This document shows positions 1-6,331 of a stretch of DNA of 9,988 nt, piece after piece. Numbering within the stretch: position 1 is the stretch's first letter; each line of letters starts with the position of its first letter. Below the pieces are notes generated by a model. The model ran no database searches. It saw nothing but the letters and a program-made list of their open reading frames with translations, and was not told the origin of the DNA. The stretch covers positions 14,651 to 24,638 of the forward strand of contig DMRR01000196.1 in the NCBI GenBank assembly GCA_003455275.1. Direction: 5' to 3'. This DNA is from Bacteroidota bacterium (GTDB lineage Bacteria; Bacteroidota; Bacteroidia; Chitinophagales; UBA10324). Both the position numbers and the translations under genes were made by a program.

Positions 1-269
1 GTGCTGCATTTCGGATTGGCAAAAAATTCCCACTGACAATTTGAAGCGAGTGTGGAAGAAGTAGAAAGATGAGTAGTGGTAGGTGTTACAGCCGGTCCAT
101 TGGTTTGCAATTGACCTGTAGCTGCTGTCCATTCGGCATCGTCGCCGCTCCAGAGTGTTCCAACAGTAAAATCATTGTCATTGAAATTATCCAGCACCTG
201 TGCGCTCAGTGTAAATGGAAGAAGAAAAAGAATTGCACAGAAAAATTTTCTCACAAAAAGAAGATTCAT
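1..269 (-). CDS. N-terminal fragment of a secreted protein, resembling Bacteroidota lamin-tail-domain surface proteins (runs off left edge)
   Basis: The reading frame opens at an ATG at 269 and stays open to the window edge, giving 89 codons with no stop. Residues 1-23 form a signal peptide: a basic start (MNLLFVRK), a hydrophobic core (FFCAILFLLPFTL) and a likely cleavage near SAQ. The mature start reads VLDNFNDNDFTVGTLWSGDD, followed by a stretch giving LQTNG and a THLSTSS segment, then WEFF. This is the N-terminal pattern I know from large secreted Bacteroidota proteins that carry lamin-tail domains and often end in a type 9 secretion or gliding-motility sorting domain. Those later domains lie outside the window, so the family call rests on this pattern only. 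It is read in the same direction as its upstream neighbour but is separated from it by a terminator, so it is probably transcribed independently. No convincing promoter is visible in the short gap. Confidence 0.75.
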   Translation of the reverse strand, partial: MNLLFVRKFFCAILFLLPFTLSAQVLDNFNDNDFTVGTLWSGDDAEWTAATGQLQTNGPAVTPTTTHLSTSSTLASNCQWEFFANPKCS

Positions 270-284
270 TTAAGAGAATTCAAT

Positions 285-319
285 AATAACAAAAGCGCCC
301 CGAAGAATATCGGAGCGCT
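285..319 (-). terminator. Rho-independent terminator downstream of the small secreted protein gene
   Basis: Read on the minus strand, arm AGCGCTCCGA (319-310) pairs with TCGGGGCGCT (303-294) across a 6-base loop, with one G-U wobble. The stem is followed directly by the T-rich tract TTTTGTTATTATT. It lies 25 bp past the stop of the gene ending at 344. On the plus strand the wobble becomes a C-A mismatch, so the minus orientation is favoured, which fits the gene order. Confidence 0.8.
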
Positions 320-343
320 CATAATTTTTTGTAAAAATTTTTA

Positions 344-850
344 TCAAAGAAAATGGAATGAGCTGAAAAACTTGTCTTTCGCATCGGCAGGAATCTCTGT
401 TCCTACAATCGGGTTGATGGTGAGTTCATACACGATATTGTTCTTATAGAATGATCGCTGCAGCGATTTCATACCGAACATCTCATAACTGTATTCGATG
501 CAAAGGGAGCCGTTAAATTGAAATTCAGTTTTGTCTTTGATCTTGGTGCTGAATACAGATTCAATCACATTGATGTTATTATCTACCTTAGTTCTGAAAC
601 TGGCTTCGTCATAGTTGCTGCTACCGAAATCAACATTCACATAAAAATTAGTGAGCGGCTCATCCAGCGTAGCGGAGATGAACCAACTGTCCTTCTTCTT
701 ATCAGCTTTCGGCTTGGTGGGAAACTGAACTTCAAATTTTGCCTTCTTCTTGTCTTTGTATGTAACCCAGGGTTGATCATCAAACCTGAAGGAAGTAAGC
801 GTGATAATTACTGCTACTATAAATACTGAGAGTCGTAAAAAGAATTTCAT
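344..850 (-). CDS. Small secreted protein of unknown function (168 aa), possible PsbP-like fold
   Basis: The product starts with a hydrophobic signal sequence (about residues 1-20, MKFFLRLSVFIVAVIITLTS) with no lipobox cysteine, so a soluble periplasmic or exported protein is likely. The mature part is lysine-rich, begins with a short extended motif (KFEVQFPTKPKADKKK, about residues 38-53), has a central segment of alternating polar and hydrophobic residues, and ends in FFSSFHFL. The opening 'F-x-V-x-F-P-x-K-P' and the terminal 'F-F-S-S-F' resemble small Bacteroidota proteins with a PsbP-like alpha/beta sandwich, but this is a weak pattern match and I do not assign a function. The ATG at 850 gives a complete signal peptide. 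A possible promoter lies 18 to 45 bp upstream and a terminator follows the stop, so it may be a single-gene transcript. Confidence 0.75.
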   Translation of the reverse strand: MKFFLRLSVFIVAVIITLTSFRFDDQPWVTYKDKKKAKFEVQFPTKPKADKKKDSWFISATLDEPLTNFYVNVDFGSSNYDEASFRTKVDNNINVIESVFSTKIKDKTEFQFNGSLCIEYSYEMFGMKSLQRSFYKNNIVYELTINPIVGTEIPADAKDKFFSSFHFL

Positions 851-867
851 TCAAAAAAAATTTTCTT

Positions 868-895
868 CGAAACTAATCATACTGGTGAAATGCAA
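868..895 (-). promoter_or_regulatory. Candidate Bacteroidota-type promoter for the small secreted protein gene
   Basis: On the minus strand a TTG (895-893) is followed after 17 bases by TAGTTTCG (875-868). This is one base off the phylum's TAnnTTTG -7 box, with a TTG core of the -33 box at an accepted distance. The box ends 17 bp before the ATG. In A/T-rich DNA such matches arise by chance, so this is tentative. Confidence 0.3.
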
Positions 896-944
896 GATGG
901 ATTTTTTATCTGAAGAAATTAACAGAGATTCTGAAGTTGTTGAG

Positions 945-1973
945 TTATTGCTTCCTCAGATAACTGCGACACCTCGCATCCACATTCTCACGAATGTTCA
1001 CATAAAAAATTCCGTAGTCGAGGATGTGCAGAATCTGCCACGCAAACAATGCGCTGCCGGGAAAATGGAGATGATGCACCCACAACATTCCGCGATAACT
1101 CTGCGCATCTGAAATTGCAGGATAAACTTTATTGAAATCTTTCAGAATGCCACCGCGATTCATACTGTAATCGCACACCATTGAATCAGTTTTCCAACTG
1201 AGTGGGTTAGTGCAAACAGCATGATTCATTCCATAAGGATAGTAGGGCGGATAAAAACCTTTCGCGAATGTGTTCCATGAAACCCAGCAATCAGTTTGTG
1301 TGGAATCAGTGCACGGCATAATGCAGCAGAGAGAATCTTTTGCAATGGGCATTCCGATTAAATAAGCGCACACTAATTTTTTTTGCAGTGGTTTATCATC
1401 AAAAAAATCTTGAAGCAGGCGCAACGCATGAACTGTTCCCTGCGAGTGTGAGGCGATGATGATGGGGCGACCATTGTTGTAATGTTCCAGGTAATACTCA
1501 AATGCTTTTTTCACATCAGCATAAGCTGTGTCGAGCGAGTTGCGCTTCGCATCTTTATCTAAAGTGTAGAAAGCAGAGATGTGTGCCTGCCGATAACGCG
1601 GCGCATACACGCGGCACGAAACATTGAACACGCTTGCCTGATACTTGATGGTGGTTTCATCGGTGAGCTTATTGAGTTTCTCATCGCTCACATCTGCATT
1701 CCACTTGAAATCGCCCTCGGGCGCATAAGTGAATGTAGTAGGGTGAACGAAGAACACATCTACCTGCGCTGAGTCCTGACCATATTTCATTTTACTGTCC
1801 GGCACTTCATCTGCTTCATCCTTCACATCAGGCAGTGCGCACCACGATGATTGCTTGCTGTAATCCGGTGAGGCAGGAATTTTTTCATCATAAGGAGTTT
1901 GAAGAATGTAGCGCTCGTGAACGCTGCACGAGATCAATATTGAAAAGAACAATGAAAATATAATTGCTCTCAT
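945..1973 (-). CDS. DUF3089-family alpha/beta-hydrolase-like lipoprotein (342 aa)
   Basis: This is an exported lipoprotein of the DUF3089 family, members of which have an alpha/beta-hydrolase fold and are presumed esterases or lipases of unknown substrate. The signal peptide ends in a lipobox, LISC, with lipidated Cys at residue 16, placing the protein on the outer or inner membrane. VDVFFVHPTTF (71-81) forms the family's early beta-strand segment. The nucleophile elbow is ASHSQG (174-179), with Ser177 as the probable nucleophile. The C-terminal part, WQILHILDYGIFYVNIREN (312-330), matches the family's conserved tail, where an acid or His of the triad is expected. Many cysteines (for example C218, C219, C222, C230) suggest disulfides in the periplasm. 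The start lies 5 bp after the dnaJ stop, so the gene is likely translated from the dnaJ transcript. No link to chaperone function can be seen; this may be read-through co-expression only. Confidence 0.85.
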   Translation of the reverse strand: MRAIIFSLFFSILISCSVHERYILQTPYDEKIPASPDYSKQSSWCALPDVKDEADEVPDSKMKYGQDSAQVDVFFVHPTTFTYAPEGDFKWNADVSDEKLNKLTDETTIKYQASVFNVSCRVYAPRYRQAHISAFYTLDKDAKRNSLDTAYADVKKAFEYYLEHYNNGRPIIIASHSQGTVHALRLLQDFFDDKPLQKKLVCAYLIGMPIAKDSLCCIMPCTDSTQTDCWVSWNTFAKGFYPPYYPYGMNHAVCTNPLSWKTDSMVCDYSMNRGGILKDFNKVYPAISDAQSYRGMLWVHHLHFPGSALFAWQILHILDYGIFYVNIRENVDARCRSYLRKQ

Positions 1974-1978
1974 TTCTA

Positions 1979-3148
1979 TTACGAAAAATAATCCTTCATC
2001 TTCTCGAAAAAACCTTTCTCACCTTTTGTGTTGTGCGGTTTAAAGTTTTCGTGGTCGCGGAGCTTCTCTAATATTTTTTGTTCTTCTGATGTAAGATTTT
2101 TCGGAGTCCACACATTTACATAAATGAGCTGGTCGCCTTTACCGTAAGAGTTCAGGTTAGGGAGTCCCTTTCCTTTCAACCGGAAAATTTCTCCTGCCTG
2201 TGTGCCGGGTTTGATTTTGATTCTTGCCTTTCCATCCACAGTAGGAACATCGAGTTGCGTGCCGAGCGCCGCATCCATAAAACTGATGTGGAGGTCATAC
2301 ACAATGTTGTTGCCCTCGCGCTTCAGTTCTTCGTTCGGTTCTTCTTCAATCTGAATTATCAAATCGCCATTGGCTCCACCGCGCTCGCCAGCATTTCCCT
2401 TACCGCCCATGCTGAGCTGAATGCCGTCGGTTACACCCGCCGGAATATCTACTGTAATTGTTTCCTCGCCATACACGCGACCGTCACCATGACACACGGC
2501 GCAGCGCGCTGTAATGATCTGCCCTTCGCCATTGCAGGTGGGGCAAGTGGTGGTGGTTTGCATTTGCCCAAGAATGGTGTTCTGCACACGGCGCACATAA
2601 CCGCTTCCGTGGCAGGTGTTGCAGGTGTTGTAAGATGATTTGTCTTTCGCGCCGCTTCCGTGGCAAGTATTACACGGAACATATTTTTTTACTTTCAGTT
2701 TCTTGTGCGTTCCCTCCGCCATCTCGCGCAGCGTGAGATTTATTTTCACTCGAAGATTGCTGCCGCGAATGCCGCGCTGCTTTTCTCCGCGACTTCTTCC
2801 ACCACCAAAAAAATCTTCGAAACCACCGCCGCTTCTTCCTCCTCCGAAAATATCTCCGAAGTGAGAGAAGATGTCTTCCATATTCATTCCGCCCTGACCA
2901 CCACCGCCAAAGCCGCCATTGCCGCTCATTCCCTGATGCCCGAAACGATCGTAACGATTTTTCTTTTCCTGGTCGCTGAGCACATCATATGCTTCAGCCG
3001 CCTCCTTAAATTTTTCTTCCGATGCTTTGTCGCCGGGGTTGCGGTCGGGGTGATACTGCATAGCCACCTTGCGGTATGCTTTTTTTATTTCATCCGGCTG
3101 AGCGTTTCGGGGCACGCCAAGTATTTCGTAGTAATCTCTTTTGCTCAT
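1979..3148 (-). CDS. dnaJ: Chaperone protein DnaJ (Hsp40, type I, 389 aa)
   Basis: DnaJ is the co-chaperone that delivers unfolded proteins to DnaK and stimulates its ATPase in the cytoplasm. All domains of a full type I DnaJ are present in order: the J-domain (residues 1 to about 70) with the essential HPD at 33-35; a Gly/Phe-rich linker (about 73-118); a zinc-binding domain with four CxxCxGxG repeats starting at C159, C176, C202 and C216; then two beta-sandwich substrate-binding domains and a C-terminal dimerisation region (to 389). Its length fits the family. The ATG start gives the expected [12 protein letters not shown] opening. It follows grpE after a 136 bp gap that holds two inverted hairpin repeats, and precedes the DUF3089 gene by 5 bp. 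No dnaK lies in the window; grpE-dnaJ without dnaK is a common arrangement in Bacteroidota. Confidence 0.98.
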   Translation of the reverse strand: MSKRDYYEILGVPRNAQPDEIKKAYRKVAMQYHPDRNPGDKASEEKFKEAAEAYDVLSDQEKKNRYDRFGHQGMSGNGGFGGGGQGGMNMEDIFSHFGDIFGGGRSGGGFEDFFGGGRSRGEKQRGIRGSNLRVKINLTLREMAEGTHKKLKVKKYVPCNTCHGSGAKDKSSYNTCNTCHGSGYVRRVQNTILGQMQTTTTCPTCNGEGQIITARCAVCHGDGRVYGEETITVDIPAGVTDGIQLSMGGKGNAGERGGANGDLIIQIEEEPNEELKREGNNIVYDLHISFMDAALGTQLDVPTVDGKARIKIKPGTQAGEIFRLKGKGLPNLNSYGKGDQLIYVNVWTPKNLTSEEQKILEKLRDHENFKPHNTKGEKGFFEKMKDYFS

Positions 3149-3152
3149 AAAG

Positions 3153-3276
3153 AAGCCCCAACCTTAATCCTTCCCCTAAGGGGAAGGAAACAGTCGCGGG
3201 AAATATTTTTTTTGGTTTTCAATTTTATCAGAGTTTGTATTTGTTCCCTCCCATTAGGGGAGGGCACAGAAGCTGG
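3153..3276. repeat. Pair of inverted GC-rich hairpin repeats (Bacteroidota intergenic repeat type) between grpE and dnaJ
   Basis: Two related units face each other. Unit one contains the hairpin TCCTTCCCC-TAA-GGGGAAGGA (3168-3188). Unit two contains CCCTCCC-ATTAG-GGGAGGG (3246-3264). Their outer ends also pair: AAGCCCCAACC (3153-3163) with GGTGGGGCTT (3267-3276 approx.), with one bulge. In inverted orientation both units read close to CCCTAA(G/T)GGGAAGGGAACA, so they are two diverged copies of one repeat, forming a large folded or cruciform structure about 124 bp long. The plus-strand translation gives the 'PTLILPLRG' and 'LPLGEGTEAGGAF' type peptides often seen when this class of intergenic repeat is mistaken for coding sequence. 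The element lies inside the presumed grpE-dnaJ transcript and could stabilise or attenuate it; that effect is inferred. Confidence 0.8.
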
Positions 3277-3284
3277 TGGGGCTT

Positions 3285-3944
3285 TTATTTGCCGACTACA
3301 ACTTTTGCGTAACGAATTATTTTATCATTGAGCATGTAGCCCTTTTCAATTTCTGCCACCACTTTTCCTTTCATGTCTTCACTCGCTGCCGGAACTTCAG
3401 TAATTGCTTCATGTTTTTCAGCATCGAAAATTTCGCCTACTGAATCAAATTGTTTCAGCCCGCGCGATTCGAGCGTTGATTTCAGTTTGTTGTAAATGAG
3501 AGCAACACCATCACGAACTGCAACTACATCCGTGGCTTTTTCCATCAATTGAAGAGCACGCTCAAAATCGTCGAAAGTCGGGAGTATGGTTTGAAGGACA
3601 TCCTGCCCTGCGCTCTTCAACAGCTCTAATCTTTCTTTCGCGTTGCGCTTTCTGAAATTATCGAACTCAGCAAGGAGGCGAAGATTTTTATCGTTGAGGT
3701 CAGCAACTTTTTCTTTCAGTTCCTGTAGTTCTTTCTTATGGTGTTTGTCTTTTTTGCCCAGTCCAATTTTTCCTAAAAGCCCTTCTGAATGTTCTTCGTG
3801 AGCAGGCTCATTTATGGAAATGCTTTCCTCTGAGGTAACATTTTCGGCTGACTCTTTTTCTATTTCGTTCAGCACATCTTCTGCACTTTTTTCAGTCGGA
3901 GGAAGGTTTGGATTTTGTTGCTCGTTCTTATCGTTTGTTTCCAT
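3285..3944 (-). CDS. grpE: Nucleotide exchange factor GrpE (219 aa)
   Basis: GrpE is the cytoplasmic co-chaperone that releases ADP from DnaK and acts with DnaJ. The protein has an acidic disordered N-terminus (about 1-55), a Lys/Glu-rich coiled-coil dimerisation helix (about 63-110) containing LRLLAEFDNFRKR (88-100), and a C-terminal beta domain with the family signature from FDAEKHEAI (173-181) to the end (GYMLNDKIIRYAKVVVGK). I chose the ATG at 3944. The frame stays open upstream to an ATG at 4070, but that 42-residue extension (IYICAPCQSGDRSP and similar) is unlike GrpE and covers the promoter-like region, so it is rejected. dnaJ follows on the same strand. A TAnnTTTG-type box and a dyad lie 60 to 85 bp upstream, suggesting the two chaperone genes are driven from here. 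Confidence 0.97.
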   Translation of the reverse strand: METNDKNEQQNPNLPPTEKSAEDVLNEIEKESAENVTSEESISINEPAHEEHSEGLLGKIGLGKKDKHHKKELQELKEKVADLNDKNLRLLAEFDNFRKRNAKERLELLKSAGQDVLQTILPTFDDFERALQLMEKATDVVAVRDGVALIYNKLKSTLESRGLKQFDSVGEIFDAEKHEAITEVPAASEDMKGKVVAEIEKGYMLNDKIIRYAKVVVGK

Positions 3945-3996
3945 TGTAATTTTCAATATGTAGGGTATGCAAGTCAAATCATTTGCCAGCGGGCTT

Positions 3997-4014
3997 CTGT
4001 CGCCAGATTGACAG
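3997..4014 (-). promoter_or_regulatory. Small dyad near the expected grpE transcription start, candidate operator or 5' leader stem
   Basis: CTGTC (3997-4001) and GACAG (4010-4014) form a perfect 5 bp inverted repeat around an 8-base spacer. It begins about 7 bases downstream of the -7-like box, so it would overlap the transcription start and first leader bases. The sequence is not the HrcA CIRCE operator (TTAGCACTC-N9-GAGTGCTAA). It could be a binding site for another stress regulator or a leader hairpin, but the arms are short and chance is possible. Confidence 0.3.
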
Positions 4015-4020
4015 GGAGCG

Positions 4021-4028
4021 CAAATGTA
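4021..4028 (-). promoter_or_regulatory. Candidate -7 promoter box for grpE-dnaJ
   Basis: On the minus strand the sequence reads TACATTTG, an exact match to the Bacteroidota TAnnTTTG box, followed by CGCTCCC, a common context at transcription starts in this phylum. It gives a leader of about 70 bases before the grpE ATG at 3944. No clear -33 TTTG lies at the usual spacing, so confidence is moderate. Confidence 0.5.
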
Positions 4029-4095
4029 AATTTCTATATCATTTATCCTTCTGCCGGCATCGTAAGGCATCTGTCCGGCTGGTTATGCGTGTTTG

Positions 4096-4635
4096 TTATT
4101 TCTTCCTGTTTTCCAAGATGTTTTCAAGTTGCATTATTGATAAGTCAACACCAATCACCATCCCGTTTTGATCAAGCAGGTAAGTTGTCGGAATCTGATG
4201 AACAGAAAAAGCCTGAGCAATGCTGCTTTTGAAATCTCCGGAGTCATTGACTTGTTCGCTCCATGTTAGCCCATCGTTTGCGATTGCTTTCCTCCAGGCT
4301 GATTTTTTTTTGTCAAGTGATACACTGTAAATTTTGAAAGTGCCCCCATCCTGCATTTCATCATTTTTATATTTTTCATAAACAGGAACCAGCTCTGCGT
4401 TTTCTCTTCTGCATGGTCCGCACCACGAAGCCCAAAATTGTACAAGCACAATATTTCCTTTCAGCGAAGAAAGAGAAATAGAATCTCCTTCAGGATTTGT
4501 TAAGCGAATTTCAGGAAATAAATCTCCGTTACTGAATGCCTGCTCACTGCTTTGATGAAAAACTTTCCAGCCGAAAAACCCAACCATCGCAAGAGCAATA
4601 AACCCGAAAATAAGAAGAATATTTTTTCTGTCCAT
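4096..4635 (-). CDS. Membrane-anchored TlpA-type thioredoxin-fold protein (179 aa)
   Basis: This is a periplasm-facing thiol-disulfide oxidoreductase of the TlpA/ResA type, which reduces disulfides in exported proteins or in apocytochrome c. An N-terminal hydrophobic segment (about residues 5-25, NILLIFGFIALAMVGFFGW) acts as an uncleaved anchor or signal. The domain starts with the AhpC/TSA-like strand pattern (LFPEIRLTNPEG, 39-50), then VQFWASWCGPC with the redox pair C72 and C75, and the cis-proline loop QIPTTYLL with Pro149. WCGPC and the RRENAELVP helix that follows are typical of the family. I chose the ATG at 4635 because it begins directly before the membrane segment; the frame is open to 4746, but that extension is basic and overlaps the divergent gene and its control region. 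The substrate cannot be told from sequence, and no cytochrome-assembly genes are nearby. Confidence 0.92.
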   Translation of the reverse strand: MDRKNILLIFGFIALAMVGFFGWKVFHQSSEQAFSNGDLFPEIRLTNPEGDSISLSSLKGNIVLVQFWASWCGPCRRENAELVPVYEKYKNDEMQDGGTFKIYSVSLDKKKSAWRKAIANDGLTWSEQVNDSGDFKSSIAQAFSVHQIPTTYLLDQNGMVIGVDLSIMQLENILENRKK

Positions 4636-4642
4636 AAAGGTG

Positions 4643-4650
4643 CAAAGGAA
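4643..4650 (-). promoter_or_regulatory. Candidate -7-like box for the TlpA-type gene
   Basis: The minus strand reads TTCCTTTG, one base from TAnnTTTG, followed by CACCTTT and then the ATG at 4635. If it is used, transcription would start at or within a few bases of the start codon, giving a leaderless or near-leaderless mRNA. No clear -33 element is present. Confidence 0.3.
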
Positions 4651-4682
4651 ACTGCTATAAGAGAATTTCTTTTTGCTCTTTA

Positions 4683-4703
4683 ATTTGTGGCGATACCACA
4701 AAT
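4683..4703. promoter_or_regulatory. Perfect inverted repeat at the start of the sulfotransferase operon
   Basis: ATTTGTGG (4683-4690) and CCACAAAT (4696-4703) are exact reverse complements around the 5-base spacer CGATA. The right arm ends on the second base of the ATG at 4702. It sits in the 66 bp region between the divergent TlpA-type gene and the sulfotransferase. It could be an operator for a dimeric regulator or an mRNA hairpin that hides the start codon. An 8 bp perfect dyad at this exact place is unlikely to be trivial, but no known regulator is recognised. Confidence 0.5.
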
Positions 4704-5463
4704 GATGAGTTTGATTTCTCCTCCTATAATTCTGATCGGGATGCACCGCTCAGGCACCAGTTTGCTTGCGCGCATCCTTGACCGTGCCGGAATTTTTATG
4801 GGATATGATTTAACAGAAGATCACGAGTCATGGTATTTCCAGCGGATAAATACCGCATGGATGAGTGCTGAAGGCTGGACCTGGGACCATCCGGGTGAAC
4901 CAACTCAAGCTGACATGAAACTCTTCGATGAGATTTCTTTTCTGCGTCACTATGTGCGTGTATCCAGGCAGCCGATGAAGCCATTTTCATTTCTCTCTGC
5001 GAACACTTGGGGATGGAAAGACCCGCGCAACACTTTCACCATTCATCAGTGGAAGAAAAAATTTCCGAAGGCGAAAATCATTCACATCTACCGCAACGGA
5101 ATGGATGTGGCGATCAGTTTATACAAACGAAATCTCGGAATGGATTTTACAAACAAGTGGTATTCGCAACGATTGGAAAATAAATTGGAGGGACTGAAAC
5201 TCTGGGAAGAATATGCAGCGAAAGCATTTGGGTATGATCAGCAATTTCCGGGGCAGGTGCATCATCTCTCATTCGAGAAATTGATTGCGAACGATACCCA
5301 GACTATTCTGAAATTAGAATCAGTGGTGAATTGCGAACTCACTTCATTGGTGAAAAGCTTGACCGACAACGAACGCACAGCGCGATTTAATTCTGATGAA
5401 CACACTGACCTGAAAGAATTTGCACAGCACAGCGAATGGATGCATAAACTTAATTACCTGTAA
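4702..5463 (+). CDS. Sulfotransferase family protein, first of tandem pair (253 aa)
   Basis: This enzyme is expected to transfer sulfate from PAPS (3'-phosphoadenylyl sulfate) to a hydroxyl or amino group of an acceptor, probably a glycan given its neighbours. The 5'-phosphosulfate-binding loop is IGMHRSGTSLLARIL (12-26), right at the N-terminus. WGWKDPR (103-109) is a motif common to this group. The 3'-phosphate-binding region is IIHIYRNGMDVAISLYKR (126-143), with the expected Arg and the Asp where many families have Ser. The length suits a single-domain bacterial sulfotransferase, and no signal peptide or membrane segment is seen, so it is cytoplasmic. The frame is open from a GTG at 4687, but the ATG at 4702 (or the adjacent one at 4705) puts the P-loop at the usual place. 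It is the first gene of a plus-strand operon, and its stop is followed after 3 bp by a second sulfotransferase. Confidence 0.88.
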   Translation: MMSLISPPIILIGMHRSGTSLLARILDRAGIFMGYDLTEDHESWYFQRINTAWMSAEGWTWDHPGEPTQADMKLFDEISFLRHYVRVSRQPMKPFSFLSANTWGWKDPRNTFTIHQWKKKFPKAKIIHIYRNGMDVAISLYKRNLGMDFTNKWYSQRLENKLEGLKLWEEYAAKAFGYDQQFPGQVHHLSFEKLIANDTQTILKLESVVNCELTSLVKSLTDNERTARFNSDEHTDLKEFAQHSEWMHKLNYL

Positions 5464-5466
5464 GAA

Positions 5467-6330
5467 GTGAATCATTTTGTAAATAAGGACTCTCCTATTG
5501 TGATTGGTGGTGTAGGCGGAAGCGGTACGCGTGTAGTGGCGCAGATGATGAGTGAGGCTGGAGTTTATATTGGTGATTTGCTGAATGAACCGAACGACAA
5601 TTTGTGGTTCACACTCTTGTTTCGTCGTCCATGGTTATTGAATGATGAAAATGAAAAACAGCAATTAAAGTTGTCAGAGATATTTCGGAAGCGAATGTTC
5701 AATGAGAAAATTTCCTTTTCTGAAAAACTAAAAGTTCGTATAGCTGAATTCGAATTCGTTTCAAAAAAATATATCCGAAGTAAGGATTGGTATTCTCTTC
5801 CGAACAAGATTTCAAAATCGCTGAGAAGTTTTTCTTCAACTGATTCTGAAAAAAAATATTGGGGTTGGAAGGAGCCGAACTCGCACATTTATATTTCTCT
5901 TCTTGCGAAAAAATTTCCTGAAATGAAATTTCTTCTCGTAATGAGGAATGGTTTGGACATGGCTTTCAGCAGCAACCAAATTCAGTTGCGGAATTTTGGA
6001 AATCATTTTGGATTGAAAGGAAATTCTCCTGCTGACTCACTGGAGTATTGGATTCGCGCAAACACAAAAGCAATAGACACAGGAAAAAAATTGCTCGGAG
6101 AAAATTTTAAATTATTGCGACTGGAAGATTTGTGTGCATCACCTGAAAAAGAAACTCGTGAACTTTTAAAATGGTCGGGAATAGAATTCAACGAAGAAAT
6201 GATACGGAAACTTTCAGCGCTTCCAAAGTTTCCCTCGTCACTCAATCGTTATCAGAAAGAAAATCTCAACATATTTTCTTCATCACAATTGAAATCGGTC
6301 ACCGCTTTTGGCTATCAAATTCACCAATGA
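5467..6330 (+). CDS. Sulfotransferase family protein, second of tandem pair (287 aa, GTG start)
   Basis: This is a second putative PAPS-dependent sulfotransferase, clearly different from the first. The nucleotide-binding loop reads IGGVGGSGTRVVAQMM (13-28), in place of the GMHRSGTS of its neighbour. WGWKEPN (132-138) corresponds to the neighbour's WGWKDPR, and LLVMRNGLDMAFSSNQ (156-171) is the 3'-phosphate-binding region. A Lys/Phe/Ser-rich insertion (about 61-128) separates the loop from the second motif. The start is GTG: an in-frame TAA lies only two codons upstream, and later starts would remove the strand before the P-loop. It is in the same frame as the first gene, separated only by the stop and one codon. 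The next gene starts 1 bp after its stop. It may modify another position or sugar of the same glycan, but the acceptor is unknown. Confidence 0.85.
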   Translation: MNHFVNKDSPIVIGGVGGSGTRVVAQMMSEAGVYIGDLLNEPNDNLWFTLLFRRPWLLNDENEKQQLKLSEIFRKRMFNEKISFSEKLKVRIAEFEFVSKKYIRSKDWYSLPNKISKSLRSFSSTDSEKKYWGWKEPNSHIYISLLAKKFPEMKFLLVMRNGLDMAFSSNQIQLRNFGNHFGLKGNSPADSLEYWIRANTKAIDTGKKLLGENFKLLRLEDLCASPEKETRELLKWSGIEFNEEMIRKLSALPKFPSSLNRYQKENLNIFSSSQLKSVTAFGYQIHQ

Positions 6331-6331
6331 C

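Noticed and set aside
281..288. TATTATTG as a promoter box for the left-edge secreted protein
   Set aside because: One mismatch from the -7 box, and the expected -33 region is occupied by the terminator stem; not distinguishable from chance.
903..942. CTGAAG direct repeats and a short CAGA/TCTG dyad after the DUF3089 gene
   Set aside because: Too short and without a U-tract to be a terminator, and too few copies to be a repeat array.
2660..3331. Plus-strand open frame of 223 codons across dnaJ and the grpE-dnaJ gap
   Set aside because: It is antisense to dnaJ and its 3' part is the translation of the hairpin repeats; the dnaJ product on the other strand is beyond doubt.
3945..4070. Extended N-terminus of grpE from an ATG at 4070
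   Set aside because: The added 42 residues do not resemble GrpE, and they cover the promoter-like box and dyad; the ATG at 3944 begins the usual acidic GrpE N-terminus.
4053..4079. GCCGG ... CCGGC as a terminator for the TlpA-type gene
   Set aside because: The stem is only 5 bp with a 17-base loop and no T tract follows on the minus strand; there is also a GATGCC direct repeat inside, which is probably chance.
4636..4746. Extended N-terminus of the TlpA-type protein from an ATG at 4746
   Set aside because: The extension is basic, overlaps the divergent sulfotransferase gene, and would put residues ahead of the membrane anchor; the ATG at 4635 is the natural start.
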